A DNA stretch of 64,000 bases from positions 744,001 through 808,000 of the forward strand of contig NZ_JQJY01000001.1 of the NCBI RefSeq assembly GCF_000745775.1, read 5' to 3'. This document shows, piece by piece, positions 24,361 through 36,100 of the stretch (position 1 is its first letter; each line of letters starts with the position of its first letter). Both the position numbers and the translations under genes were made by a program. The stretch comes from Flavobacterium sp. ASV13 (lineage in GTDB: Bacteria > Bacteroidota > Bacteroidia > Flavobacteriales > Flavobacteriaceae). The notes beneath the pieces are model-generated. The model ran no database searches, was not told where the DNA came from, and saw nothing but the letters and a program-made list of their open reading frames with translations.

Positions 24361-25260
24361 ATGAGTACAAATCACAACAGAATTAAAGTGGCTGACTTAG
24401 AAACAAATGAGCCAAACAAAATTTTAAAAACCAATGCGAAAGGTGAATTAGAGTTTAGCAATGTAATTGATAATAAACAATTTGATCTTGCATCAGATTC
24501 CGAAACTCAAATCAATTATACAGTTGCTGAAGATGAAAAAGTTATCAGCCGTTTAAAATTATTTAATTGGTGGGAATGGCTGAAAACAAAGAATCAAACT
24601 GTTTTCGGAGACTGGATTTTCAAATCTTCACTAATATTTGGGAATTCAGGATATTTTACTTCAGACAGTTTTAGATTTTATATGCGTGCTTTTACAGGAA
24701 AGAAGCTTGAAATTGGAGTGGAAGGAACTCCTGTTGATGCAATATCTATTGACCTTAACGGTATTTTACTTCGCAATAGGCTTACTTTGATTCCTGGTGA
24801 TACAGCAATACCTTCACTTATATTTCCAAATGGAAAATTAACCACAATACCTCAAGATGGAGCTATTGAACGTGATGAAAACGGTCAACTCTGGGAAACA
24901 CATGGCGGAATAAGAAGCCAATTGTCATCTGCTGGAAAATCTCAAAACTACAAAGTATACACCGCAATACTAAATCAAACAGGAACCAATGCTCCTATTG
25001 CTACTATATTAGAGAACACTATGAGTAGCGATATTATTTTCGAGTATACTTCTAAAGGTACATACTCAGGTACATTAACTAATGCATTTCCAGAAGGAAA
25101 AACATTTTTCATCACAACCGCACCAAATACTCCAGGAAGTGGAAATATTTTTTACATAGGAAGAGTTGATAATAATACTATTACGCTATCCTTTAGAAAA
25201 AGTATGACAGCTTTTGATGAAATCGTAAATGCAATGATGGAAATACGAGTATATCAATAA
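24361..25260 (+). CDS. Phage fibre-like protein (short)
   Basis: A 299-residue paralogue sharing the first 35 residues of the N-domain (HNRIKVADLETNEPNKIL) but then diverging, without the ALDARQGK part. The middle is beta-rich (LIPGDTAIPSLIFPNGKL) and GAIERDENGQLWETHGG marks the usual junction to a C-terminal domain. The last 90 residues (AILNQTGTNAPIATILEN) resemble a small beta-sandwich seen at fibre ends. It is followed by a hairpin terminator, so the fibre pair is a unit separate from the giant genes. Confidence 0.75.
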   Translation: MSTNHNRIKVADLETNEPNKILKTNAKGELEFSNVIDNKQFDLASDSETQINYTVAEDEKVISRLKLFNWWEWLKTKNQTVFGDWIFKSSLIFGNSGYFTSDSFRFYMRAFTGKKLEIGVEGTPVDAISIDLNGILLRNRLTLIPGDTAIPSLIFPNGKLTTIPQDGAIERDENGQLWETHGGIRSQLSSAGKSQNYKVYTAILNQTGTNAPIATILENTMSSDIIFEYTSKGTYSGTLTNAFPEGKTFFITTAPNTPGSGNIFYIGRVDNNTITLSFRKSMTAFDEIVNAMMEIRVYQ

Positions 25261-25297
25261 ATAACAAATCCTGAATAATCATTTTACAAGTTTTAAT

Positions 25298-25320
25298 GGG
25301 AACTTAAACTTTAAGTTCCC
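25298..25320 (+). terminator. Hairpin after the second fibre gene
   Basis: GGGAACTTAAA-CT-TTAAGTTCCC, a perfect stem of about ten pairs, lies 37 bases after the stop and is followed by a T-rich stretch. A related but weaker hairpin occurs at 22070-22092. Confidence 0.75.
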
Positions 25321-25373
25321 TTAACTTTTCATTCTTTTTACAAAATTCCAATTTCCTCTCTCTCATCCATTCT

Positions 25374-25475
25374 CTTTACAACTCTGTAAAGTCCCAGAAC
25401 ATCAATGTTAAACTGCTAAGCAGCTCTTTTTTAAGCTCCAATTTTAGACACATCTTTACACTATCAAAAGAAAAA
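25374..25475 (+). promoter_or_regulatory. Leader upstream of the giant genes, similar to the lysis leader
   Basis: The 399-base gap 25261-25659 holds no gene. A perfect palindrome CTTTACA-ACTC-TGTAAAG sits at 25374-25391. The sequence around it (GTCCCAGAACATCAATGTT, then ATCTTTACA and CAAAAG) follows the leader of the lysis cassette at 8585-8695. A common activator or operator for both units is the simplest reading. The remaining bases to 25659 are AT-rich with short palindromes such as GTTAG-AC-CTAAC; no convincing -7 box was found. Confidence 0.5.
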
Positions 25476-25659
25476 AAAGAGATTTTAAGCCACTTAAAAA
25501 CTTAAGTCTTTTGAAAAATTACAAAGCAAATCAATTGCTAAAACTGCTTAAAAAATCTCTAAAAAATATGCATTTACACCTCAAAAATTGGTTAGACCTA
25601 ACTACAATTTAATCATTCCGAATACGAACAAAAATTAAAGTCAAAAACAAAATTAGAAT

Positions 25660-28600
25660 ATGCCAACTAATCCAATTCCTGCGGTTCCAATTCCTACCGC
25701 CAGATATTACCCTCGATTGTCTGAGGTGATTACTGTAGATGATTTGCCTGAGTTTTTATCGTTTGTCGAAAATGGCCTGAACTCCATTTTTGATAAAATT
25801 CATTATAAAAACCTACAATATTCAAAAGGATATCGAGGCGATTCGGCTTTTTACAGCCTTGATATCGTAACAAGTAGTCCTCTTGCTCTTGAGCTACCAT
25901 TTGATCTCAAACTTGTCCTAAATCCAGATTTAAAAGACGGTGATCAATCTATTTCTTCATTTCCTATTACTCTGGAATATCAATGGGAAATTTTAGCTTT
26001 CCTAAAAACATTCAGTTCCAGCAGTTTTTCTTTTTCTGTAAAAGATTTTTATTCCGTGGGATTACAGGTTTTCCGTATCAGCGAAGAACAGGTAATTGCC
26101 CACATGATGAATATTTTTGTGGAAGCCGAAGAAGGTAAAACAAAATACGAACAGCTTTTAGCCGATATCAATGCTTTTGAAGAAACTATTACTAATGATC
26201 CTCTTTATCAGGAATTAGAATTTCCTGAAGGTATTGAGCAGTCAATTCAAAGTGTGATTGACGTTATTAAAACTAATCCTCTTATTACAAAATCGATTCC
26301 GTTATTGTTATTTGGAATTTATATCTCCAGAGAAGGTTATAGTTTAAACGAAATCAAACAAAAACTACAGGATTTCTACAATATTGTAGCTCCAGACGGA
26401 ATTGAAGCTCACATCAAGAGAATCATTACTCCAAAAGCCAAAGCCACTCTAGAGTTAAGCGCTGGTATCGAATTTCCTCATAGCATTCTAAAACCTGTAA
26501 ATCCAAATGGTTCTGCTTTTCCTAATCAAACAGCTAAGTCTACTTTCGTATTTGCCAAAGCGCAATTATACGCCGACACAGAAGCCGGAATTGGATACCA
26601 GGCAGAATTAGGCGGTTCATTGACACCTCCAAATGCCATGATTGGTAATACAGGTTTAATGCTTGAATTAGACACTTTAAAAGTCGATTTAAGCAAGAAA
26701 ACCAATATCCCAGAAGCTGATGCAGACGGACGTCCGAATGATTTCGTTGGCGTTTATGCTCGCGCTGCTTCTGTTACATTGCCTTCAAAATGGTTTCATG
26801 AGCCAAAAGAAGGAGAAGAAACAAATAACAAGCCTACGCTAAAAATCGGTGCCTCCAATTTATTAGTGGGTTCAGGCGGGCTTTCTGGAAATATTTATTT
26901 AGAAACCGTTCCTGAACCAAAAAATGGCTCGTTTAATTATTTTAATGACAAATTCGATTTCTACTATCCTATTACAATGTTTGAAAAAGACGAAGTAAAT
27001 GGTGTAGTAAATGAAAAAGAAATTGCAGATTATCCTGCTTTACTTGTCTTTTTACAAAAATTATATACGGCCAAGTTGCCTTATACATTTAAATTCCCTT
27101 TAGCATTAAAAACAAAAGCTGATTTAAATTCTTCAACGGTATATGCTGCTACAGATTACTCTTTCGAAAATGCTTTAGATTATCAGACCTTTTTATCTGA
27201 GCTGGAAGAAAACATGCTTTGGAAAACTATTGGTTCTGATAAAAAAGGTTTCAAAGTCGGTTTCAACAAATTTGATATTACATTCAAACAAAATAAAGTT
27301 GTCAATTCTAACATTAAAGGTGCTTTAGAAATTCCTAAACTCAAAGGAGAGGATCAAAAACCATTAAAAGTTGGCATTGAAGGACATTTATACGATGATG
27401 GCGATTTCAACCTAACAGCTTCTTTCAATAAAGACAATAAACTAAAAGCCAATTTATTTGATCTGGTAAACCTTGATTTCCACAGTCTCGAACTTGGAAA
27501 ACAAGATGAAGATTACTACTTAGGAACCTCTTGTTATGTTTCTTTTCCTCAAGATACTTTAATGGGAAATCTATTAAAAGGAAAAGGTTTCGAGGTTGAA
27601 AAACTGCGCGTTTACAGTGATGGAAATATTGAAGTAGAAGGAGGATCTATCCCTATTCCTGTCAGCCTTTCTGTCAATTTAGGTCCGGTTCAAATGGCGG
27701 TTACGAATATCAATTTTGGTTCAACCCAAATTAACGGACGTAAATTTAATTTCTGGGGATTTGATGGAGCAATCAGCATTAATCCGCTTGGAGTTGATGC
27801 CCGCGGAGAAGGTATAAAATACTATTATCCTGTTGATGGCGATTCTTCAGGTTCTTTCATCAGAATCCAGACTATTGAAGTCGATTTAATTATTCCAGGA
27901 ACTGCCACAGAGGCTTCGGCTATGGCAATTATTCATGGAATGATTTCGCTTCCTGAACCTGGAAAATCTAAAGAATTTATCGGTGAAGTTGGTTTAAAAT
28001 TGCCAAAAGCAAAAATTTCAGGAAGCGTTGGAATGCGTTTTATGCCTAAATATCCTGCCTTTTTAATTGATGCAAGTATCGAGTTGCCTGTTCCTATTCC
28101 GCTAGGATTTCTGGCTATTAATGCCTTTAGAGGTTTATTAGGATTTAGATATGTTGCCACAAAACAAGCTGTCGGATTAACAAAAGACGATTCTTGGTAT
28201 GAGTATTATAAACATCCAAAACCGGGTATCAACATTAAAAAATTCAGTGGGCCGCCAGATTCAATGCAGTATAATACTCCATTTTCTATTGGAGCTGGAG
28301 CCACTTTTGGAACTGTTGCTGATGGCGGACATGTATTGTCATTAAGAGCCATGCTTTTATTGTCTCTGCCTACTCTATTTTATATTGAAGCAGGACTGAA
28401 TGTTATTTCTGGAAGATTAGGTCTTATTGAAGATGATCCTAGCAATCCACCATTCTTTGCTATGGTTGCCTTTGGTGATGATTCTTTAGAATTAGCAGCC
28501 GGAGCAGAATTTAGTATTCCGAAAGATGGCGGACAGATATTTAAACTCACTGCATTATTAGAAGCTGGTTTTTTCTTTAAAAATCAGAAACCTTGGTATG

Positions 28601-31600
28601 TTAATTTCGGAACAAAAGACAAACCAATCGAAGCTGAAGTTTTAACCTTATTTAAAGCAAAAGCTTTTATCATGCTTTCTGCTCAGGGAATTGAAGCTGG
28701 AGCTCGATTAGATTTTAAACTCGATAAAAGTTTTGGACCAGCCAAAGTCAAATTATGGGCCTATCTGGAGATGGGCGGAAAAATATCGTTCAAACGCCCT
28801 CAAATGGGTGGTTATATTACTGCCGGTGGAGGAATTCAGATTAAACTTTGGATTATTAATGTTGAAATTGCTTTAGATACCATATTCTCTGTCGAATCAT
28901 TTAAACCTTTCTTGATTTATGCCAAATTAGAACTGAGCGTTCGTGTAAGAATTGCCATGATTAGAGTACGTAAAAACTTTACCGTTGAACTGCAATGGGA
29001 TCTCAACCGAGTTATTGATCGTACACCATACAGTCCGCTTCCAAAAGGAACTTTTGGAGATGGTGAAGATGACAGAACATTAGAGAATGTAAAAGGAGTC
29101 CATATGTTAACCAATCAGGCATTTGCTTTGGATTATTTCAAATCTGCTGGAGAAAAAAATTATGAAGGAAACAAGCTTTATCCAGACGGTACTCCAAGAC
29201 CAGAGTTTATTACCTCAGTAATTCCTTTAGATACTTACATCGATATTAAAATGGCAAAAGGATTAATACCTAATGCTGAATTATTTGAAAAAGTGGGTGG
29301 ATATACTGGTGAAGCCAAAAACTACACCGATATGATGCCTCCTGAAGGAACATCGAAAGCAGGTAGAAAATTACGTCAGGTTAAACATGAATATGGAATC
29401 AAATCGATCAATTTGAAATCTTGGAATGGTTCTGAATGGGTAGATTATAATCCTTTTGAAGCGGTTGTAAAAGACGATGAAAGAAATGAGGAATTGAAGA
29501 AATTACCTTGGGCACATTGGCAGAAAGCAATTGACCAATATGATTCTATTCGAGTATTGGCAACAAATCCGTTTTCGTTTTTAAGTGCTGCAGAACCTGG
29601 ATGGCATGTTCCTGAACAATTAGGAATTACATCTACAAAATTGTTTTGTGCTGCAACTGAAACCGAAAAGCAACATATGGATTTCCTTAACAAACAAATT
29701 GGAACGCGCTATTATGTACCAATGCAACACGAAGCTGACAAAATCAATGGCTTGTTTTTCAAACTTATTGGAGACCTTCCTGTAATTGTTGACAACTATA
29801 CGCTTGAAGGTGGTGATTTCATGAGCATCACAACTGATGAAAATACTTTTGGTTATAATCGATCATTGTCTTTTAGAAATGACAACGAATTAGAAATTAT
29901 TTTCCCTGAATCAGCAATTGATCCTGAATTAAAGCTTACAACTCAGGCAAAAGAAGTAAAAGTTACTGCTTATACAGCGACTTTTGAAGATGCTGATAAA
30001 TTAGTATCATACGCTCCAGTAAACTTTAGTAAAACTAAAACGGGTCTGTTTTCTGAAGAACAAACTTATACAAAAGCAGAACTTTTGAATGCGGTCACCT
30101 TATACACTGAAGAGATTGATAGTCAGAAGAAAAAAATCGATAAAATAGTAATTAGTCCAATTTCTGCAAAAGCAAAACGCATTAAAGAAATCAGAAACGA
30201 AATTGCAGCATTATTTGACGATACTTATGGTGATTTAACAGGAGAAACTGAAATTACATTGACAGATCCTGTAAAGATTGCTAAATACAATTCGTTAATA
30301 ACTGAATTGGCAAACCTGAAATTAGATGCAGGAAATGAAAATGCTAACTCTGGAGGCAATCCAAATGCATTGACTTTTACCCACTATTATGGCTATAACG
30401 GAAGCGCTTTATATGACTTTGATAAAGTAATCAAATTTAATGATTCGTATGTGATCACGTTCCATCCAAAAGAGGATGCTAAAACTACTATTCTGCTACA
30501 AGTCAATTCTGATGGTACTATTATTAGAGAGCGTTTGATTAATGGAATTGTAACTTCTCTGCAGGTTGTAAATGGAAATTTACTGATAACCCAGGCTCTG
30601 AATCCAGAACAATGCAAAGGAATCGGAGAAGCAACAATCGATCTTGATTTTATTGTAGGATGCGTCTCTCCTATTGCTGCAACGGCGATTGTTGAAATGG
30701 ATGAAGAATTAAATCCGATTTTAGGAACGCAATATTTGAATACCTATTCTTTAGGTTTCAACAAAATATTGCCATTAACAAATAATGACCTGCTTTGGAT
30801 TAATACATTATCAAATGAAACTCAAATCAGCTGGATTAAAGGAAGCGACCGAACTTTAGTTTATCGTTCTAAAATTAACTCCGAAGTAATTAAAGTTCTT
30901 CAGCATAATGAGAATGAATTTAGTTTGATTACCAAGGATAAAAAAGTTATCCGTTTAAGTGTCAACAATGCATCAAAAGTAGTTTCTGCGACAGATACAA
31001 AAGTAATTTCTACAACTGATGTAGTTGAAATTGTAGATGCAATAATTGCGAATAACAAAACATTGCTTTCAGTAAAATTATCAAATGGCAAATTTGCTTT
31101 GGCACAAATTGATGGAAACACTATTTCATTAGTAAAAAATGACAGCATTTTTGATTCGGCAGTTTATTTATCAAATCAAACATTAAATGATCATTCGGTT
31201 GTGGCTTACAATACACATTATTTGTTTGTATTGAATGAGGCTTTAACCCAAGCAAGATTAATTAAAAGAGAAACAAATGTTGCTGATGCTTCAATCATTC
31301 AGATTCAAAATGAACCGTCAGTAAATGAAATTCTGATGCTTTCTAACAAACCAAAAGAAAAAGGCGTTTATTTTTCATTGTTTAGCGATGCGTTTGACAA
31401 CTGCTCTTTACATCCTGCCGAACAAGTTTCTGTAACTTCTTCAACGGCTGCCTTAACAAACGGAAGTGTTAATTATACTGACATGGATTTAATTAACGGA
31501 TTAGATTTCACCAGAAACATTAAAAATTCGAACATAATTACAACTGATGCTGTCATTTGTTCAAGTCTGGAAAATGCTGAAGATCCGGAACTTGATTACA

Positions 31601-33087
31601 CGACTTACATTCAGAGTGTAGATTGGTTTAGCAAAGAAGAGTATTATCATAATCAAACGATTTTGGATATTCCTGCTGTACAAGAACAGTTTCAGGCGAT
31701 GAAAAATGCAGTTGAAACAACAGTACAGCCAATTTGGAGACCAAATACAACATATTGTTTAGATTTTACTTTAACAGATACTGTTGATGATAATAAAAAG
31801 AATCCTGTAGAATTTAAATATTATTATGGATTTAAAACGCTTGGGCCAATTGGACATTTCCCAGTTAAGGATCCTGAAAAAGATGCGCCAGTGAAAAATG
31901 AATTGACAGCATTGTCTAAATCTCCGCTGACTTCATTGAGAAATTATCTGGATTATAACCGTTCTTATCCAAATGCTGATGGAAGTTTATTACAATCTAA
32001 ACCTTCATTTTATGGCAATGAGCAATGTGATATTTCTTTATTCTTTACGAGTACGTATACTTCTCACATGTTTAAAAATTGGGCAGAATACGAAAGTGAA
32101 AGACCTGAAATTGAAGGAAAACTTAATCTTTTCATCAAAGATCCATTGACTGATCTTCTTATTAAATACCCAATAGAACCATTGGAAGAAGGTCAACCAG
32201 AAGTGGTTTATCCAAAGCCAATAGAAAGTGATGAAGATTGGACTGACGATAATGATCCTAGAATTCCATTGGGTGTTAGAATGTTAAACAATTTTATTGA
32301 AGATCCTTCTACAATGCGATGCACTCTGGAGTTAGGACAGCCTTTAAAACCAAAATCATTAAAATACAAAACAACTTTAACCAATTTAAAACCTTCTAAA
32401 CTGTACACTGTTTTAGTCAATAACTTTTTTGATGGTGCTCAAATAGGAATTTCAAGCGAAAGCAAAAATATCCTGGTACATCAATTCGGATTCCAGACTT
32501 CACGCTACAAAAATTTTGAGGAACAAGTTCAGAGTTATTTTGTGAATGAAGAAAAAACTAAAGAAGCTTTATATGATGTGAATGTTAATCTGGATCAGGA
32601 ACGTATAGATGCTCTGCATTACTTAATCGTTCCAAAAACTGATAATACTACAAATGCATTGAGCGATTCAATGTCAACAAAATATCAGCATTTGTTTGAT
32701 CGTGCGACTGAAGGAATCTTAAAACTATCTCCTCTAGATCCGGCTCAGGGTACTGAAGTAAATAGAATTATTGATACGAATACTGGAGCAACAATAGCGC
32801 TTTTAGTTCGAAACCCAGAGCCTTTTAATATTCCAAAAATGCCTTTAGAAGAAATTCAGGATAGTATTTCTGTTTTAGATGAATTAGAAAATCCTGTATC
32901 TGGTTACAGTGTATTGCATTCAAAAGATTGCTCGCAAGCTCTGATTATGCATGATAGCAAAATCATTTCTGGAATAGAAAACTTGAAAATCAGGTTTAAA
33001 TACAAAATGTGGAATAATGACGGAAATGGCCCTTTAACAAACATTATTGATACGCAGATACTGCCATTACAAAATACAAATCTTTAA
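25660..33087 (+). CDS. Giant beta-rich protein of unknown function (2475 aa)
   Basis: No signal peptide, no strong membrane helix and no cysteine-rich region. Residues 1-300 are mixed alpha/beta (YYPRLSEVITVDDLPEF). About 300-1120 form a long strand-rich region of alternating hydrophobic residues and glycines (FSIGAGATFGTV, LELAAGAEFSIP, GYITAGGGIQIKL), recalling from memory very large DUF6603-type proteins. About 1125-1560 are more soluble, with a helical stretch (AKAKRIKEIRNEIAALFD). About 1565-1950 contain propeller-like strands (ILLQVNSDGTIIRERL), and the rest are further beta domains. The family is not firmly recognised. The next giant gene starts 15 bases later, so both are one operon. 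Lacking an export signal, it would need lysis or a phage-like particle to leave the cell. Confidence 0.75.
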   Translation: MPTNPIPAVPIPTARYYPRLSEVITVDDLPEFLSFVENGLNSIFDKIHYKNLQYSKGYRGDSAFYSLDIVTSSPLALELPFDLKLVLNPDLKDGDQSISSFPITLEYQWEILAFLKTFSSSSFSFSVKDFYSVGLQVFRISEEQVIAHMMNIFVEAEEGKTKYEQLLADINAFEETITNDPLYQELEFPEGIEQSIQSVIDVIKTNPLITKSIPLLLFGIYISREGYSLNEIKQKLQDFYNIVAPDGIEAHIKRIITPKAKATLELSAGIEFPHSILKPVNPNGSAFPNQTAKSTFVFAKAQLYADTEAGIGYQAELGGSLTPPNAMIGNTGLMLELDTLKVDLSKKTNIPEADADGRPNDFVGVYARAASVTLPSKWFHEPKEGEETNNKPTLKIGASNLLVGSGGLSGNIYLETVPEPKNGSFNYFNDKFDFYYPITMFEKDEVNGVVNEKEIADYPALLVFLQKLYTAKLPYTFKFPLALKTKADLNSSTVYAATDYSFENALDYQTFLSELEENMLWKTIGSDKKGFKVGFNKFDITFKQNKVVNSNIKGALEIPKLKGEDQKPLKVGIEGHLYDDGDFNLTASFNKDNKLKANLFDLVNLDFHSLELGKQDEDYYLGTSCYVSFPQDTLMGNLLKGKGFEVEKLRVYSDGNIEVEGGSIPIPVSLSVNLGPVQMAVTNINFGSTQINGRKFNFWGFDGAISINPLGVDARGEGIKYYYPVDGDSSGSFIRIQTIEVDLIIPGTATEASAMAIIHGMISLPEPGKSKEFIGEVGLKLPKAKISGSVGMRFMPKYPAFLIDASIELPVPIPLGFLAINAFRGLLGFRYVATKQAVGLTKDDSWYEYYKHPKPGINIKKFSGPPDSMQYNTPFSIGAGATFGTVADGGHVLSLRAMLLLSLPTLFYIEAGLNVISGRLGLIEDDPSNPPFFAMVAFGDDSLELAAGAEFSIPKDGGQIFKLTALLEAGFFFKNQKPWYVNFGTKDKPIEAEVLTLFKAKAFIMLSAQGIEAGARLDFKLDKSFGPAKVKLWAYLEMGGKISFKRPQMGGYITAGGGIQIKLWIINVEIALDTIFSVESFKPFLIYAKLELSVRVRIAMIRVRKNFTVELQWDLNRVIDRTPYSPLPKGTFGDGEDDRTLENVKGVHMLTNQAFALDYFKSAGEKNYEGNKLYPDGTPRPEFITSVIPLDTYIDIKMAKGLIPNAELFEKVGGYTGEAKNYTDMMPPEGTSKAGRKLRQVKHEYGIKSINLKSWNGSEWVDYNPFEAVVKDDERNEELKKLPWAHWQKAIDQYDSIRVLATNPFSFLSAAEPGWHVPEQLGITSTKLFCAATETEKQHMDFLNKQIGTRYYVPMQHEADKINGLFFKLIGDLPVIVDNYTLEGGDFMSITTDENTFGYNRSLSFRNDNELEIIFPESAIDPELKLTTQAKEVKVTAYTATFEDADKLVSYAPVNFSKTKTGLFSEEQTYTKAELLNAVTLYTEEIDSQKKKIDKIVISPISAKAKRIKEIRNEIAALFDDTYGDLTGETEITLTDPVKIAKYNSLITELANLKLDAGNENANSGGNPNALTFTHYYGYNGSALYDFDKVIKFNDSYVITFHPKEDAKTTILLQVNSDGTIIRERLINGIVTSLQVVNGNLLITQALNPEQCKGIGEATIDLDFIVGCVSPIAATAIVEMDEELNPILGTQYLNTYSLGFNKILPLTNNDLLWINTLSNETQISWIKGSDRTLVYRSKINSEVIKVLQHNENEFSLITKDKKVIRLSVNNASKVVSATDTKVISTTDVVEIVDAIIANNKTLLSVKLSNGKFALAQIDGNTISLVKNDSIFDSAVYLSNQTLNDHSVVAYNTHYLFVLNEALTQARLIKRETNVADASIIQIQNEPSVNEILMLSNKPKEKGVYFSLFSDAFDNCSLHPAEQVSVTSSTAALTNGSVNYTDMDLINGLDFTRNIKNSNIITTDAVICSSLENAEDPELDYTTYIQSVDWFSKEEYYHNQTILDIPAVQEQFQAMKNAVETTVQPIWRPNTTYCLDFTLTDTVDDNKKNPVEFKYYYGFKTLGPIGHFPVKDPEKDAPVKNELTALSKSPLTSLRNYLDYNRSYPNADGSLLQSKPSFYGNEQCDISLFFTSTYTSHMFKNWAEYESERPEIEGKLNLFIKDPLTDLLIKYPIEPLEEGQPEVVYPKPIESDEDWTDDNDPRIPLGVRMLNNFIEDPSTMRCTLELGQPLKPKSLKYKTTLTNLKPSKLYTVLVNNFFDGAQIGISSESKNILVHQFGFQTSRYKNFEEQVQSYFVNEEKTKEALYDVNVNLDQERIDALHYLIVPKTDNTTNALSDSMSTKYQHLFDRATEGILKLSPLDPAQGTEVNRIIDTNTGATIALLVRNPEPFNIPKMPLEEIQDSISVLDELENPVSGYSVLHSKDCSQALIMHDSKIISGIENLKIRFKYKMWNNDGNGPLTNIIDTQILPLQNTNL

Positions 33088-33102
33088 AAAAATAAGAAAA
33101 AA

Positions 33103-36100
33103 ATGAGTTCTATAAATCTTCAGGAAAGCCAGCTCTCGGGCTGTGCAACTTATGTAGCAATTGTAGTCGACGAATCTGGTTCGATCAATGGAAACGAAGC
33201 ACAGCAGATCCGCGACGGGCTAACTTCATTTATCAATTCTCAGGCACAAAGTAATATTACGCTTTCGTTAATCGGAATGTCTAACAGCGATACCGCTGTT
33301 AGACCCGATAACGTTATCCAGAAAAAAATTTCAAGTAATAGTCAGGATTTTATTGATTGGATTAGTTTATATGGTCTTGGAAATCAAAGCATACAATCAG
33401 ATTATTGGGCTTCTGGTTTAAATGTTGCCAAAAATTTATCTGTTACTCCAGATATCGTTTTTGTAGTTACCGACGGTCTGCAAGTCAATAATTCTGAGTA
33501 TTTAAAAAATCTGTTTACTGAGTTAAATCTAACTTCGAAAGTTTTTGTGTACGGAGTAACAAGCTCGTTTGATACTATTGAAGAATTGACAACGCCGCTG
33601 ACAAACTTTTTAGAAAGAACACCAGTTTTAAAAAATGATCAAACTTCTGCCTTAGATTCAGATTATATCAGAGTTCCCGATTTCAGTACTTTAGGAATTG
33701 AATTAAACAGACTTGCAACCAATTTATCCGATTTACAAATTGGCTGTTTTCCTAACGTAAGCATTATTGATGACAATTTGGTTTATCCTTCGTTAAAAAA
33801 AGGTCTAAAAATTAGCGCACAATGCGGGACTTTAGTTCTAAAAAACAAAAGTCGAGTGCCGCTGACTTTAAGCGCCGGAACAAAAATTCATAACGAGAAA
33901 AATCTAAACGGACTTACTTTTAAGCTTGACAATTCGGTTACAATTTCAGGAAAAGATGAAGTTGAAGTTCCAATTCGAATTGAAGGGAAACCTTTGAGTT
34001 TTGGCCATTTTTCAACGCTTGTTGATCTGAGCGATGTCTTTAATCCTTTAGGAGTAAGCATTAATTTTAATGTTGGAAGAGAATCATCAACCATTGAGAT
34101 TACTCCAGGAAAAACAAATCTACAGTCAACCTATTTACAAGTTGTTACGGCTGGTTCAAGAGGAATTGACAGTACAAAAGGAATTCATCTTCGATGGATG
34201 CTGAATGGCAAGTTAGGAGAAAACCATCTCCCAAAAGGCGAATTGTACGATGGAGAAAATTCTAATTCTAGTTTTAACAAACCTGATGACTTTGTAAAAG
34301 TCTACAGAGCACCTTATACAAAAATCAGTCAAACGGTAGATTTAACGCAAAATCCAAATGTTGTTGACAACAAAAAAGCACTTTGGATTTACAAAACAGT
34401 AAATCCGCAAAGATCTGTTTACATCAATTTTAAAGACGATAAAAAATATAAATCAATTAAACTTAGTATTGATCCATTAACAAATCCTGTAGCTTTTATG
34501 CAGGCTTATGGAAATGGTTTGATTGAAATTGAAACCAAAACAGATTTATTTTTTGCAGCCGAATTAGATTTTTCATCTTCAAATACTTCAAAAAGTGTAA
34601 AACTGGAAACCTTATCTGTTGCTGAAAACAAAATTACAGCTTCTAAAAATGTTAGCAGCCGTAAAACATATACTTCTGCACAATTAAACAACAAGATTCG
34701 TGTAGTTGCTGAAAATGGAAGAAGTATTCGATTTAAAGCCGATTATTGTCTTTTAAATGCTATTCAATTTGAGTTTTATTCTGATTTCATTACAAATGCT
34801 AATACCAATGGAGACTGGATTTTAAAAGGAAAATATGGTCTTGACACAGATGATTTTAAAGTTTTCGAACAGCTTGAACCAAAGTTAAATGCTGTTCACG
34901 GAAAATGGTTAAAATTCAATGACGGTGAATATGTAAACACTAAAAATTACAAAGCAAAATGGAACAGACCAACTGTTGAAAATGATATTACGGATGAAAA
35001 CATCAAAGATATTGTACTGGAATATATTGATTTAAGTAAATCAGGCAATCCAAAAGCAGAAAAAGATATTCATTTTGGTGATCGCATACCTGTCAATGAG
35101 CCAAAAGAAGGAGAAGTACAACAATATGCTGAAAATTTAACCAAAATATCTTATCTGGATATTTTAAATATTGCTGCAAACGATTATCACGTTGCACGTA
35201 TGTTAGGTTTAGGCTGTTTAGATCTTGATGAGGAAGTTTATGATGGAGAATATGTTTATTTAACAGAATATACCACTTTTGGAAGTTTAGAAGAAGGTAT
35301 AGAAGGAAAAGAAATGCAACATCTTTCAATGAGTATTCCAACTTCTATCAATACTGAACGTATGCCGCTTCCTGTTCAATTAAGTAAAATTGTTCCTGGA
35401 TTAAATGTTAATTCGGATGAAAATCCAAATAACAGAATTACAGATCCTGAAGGTTACAGTTTTGATGGAAAGAAAAGGTTTGTGAGTTTGTTTATGGATG
35501 ATGTTATGGATTATGATACCGTAAATCCTAATTCAAAAAATGACTTTTTCAAATCTTCATTAGAATATGATGGAAGTGCTTTTACCTTCCCTATTTATTT
35601 AGGAATCGACCATAAAATTGCTACAAAACCAACATGGAAAACTCCAGAGCTGTCGCATGATATTGAGTACAAAAGTGTCAATCAAAATTTAAAAGAATCA
35701 GAATTTGAAACTGTTCCGATTAATATTCCTGAGGCTGGAAAATCCGTTTTAAATGCCATTCAGGAACAAACAGGAGAAAATACCTATATCTATCAAGCAT
35801 ACGGAATTAACATTTTCTCAAGAGCAACATCTGGGCGTCAAATCAGCATTAAATCTGACATTAAACCTGCCAATAATCTAATGCCTCCGAGCAATATGAA
35901 TGCTCTTTTGGTTACTGAAGAAAATCCGTTAATGTTTACTTCTCAATCAGAACAACAACTATTAGGCAAGATTACCGGAGCAGACAAAACATTGATCAGA
36001 ATCATGTTTGATTATTATTCTGCTCAGGAATTGTTAAGCTATCCTGTTCCAAGAGAAATGACCGTCACAGATGCAGAAACCGATAAAGAATCTATTTTTC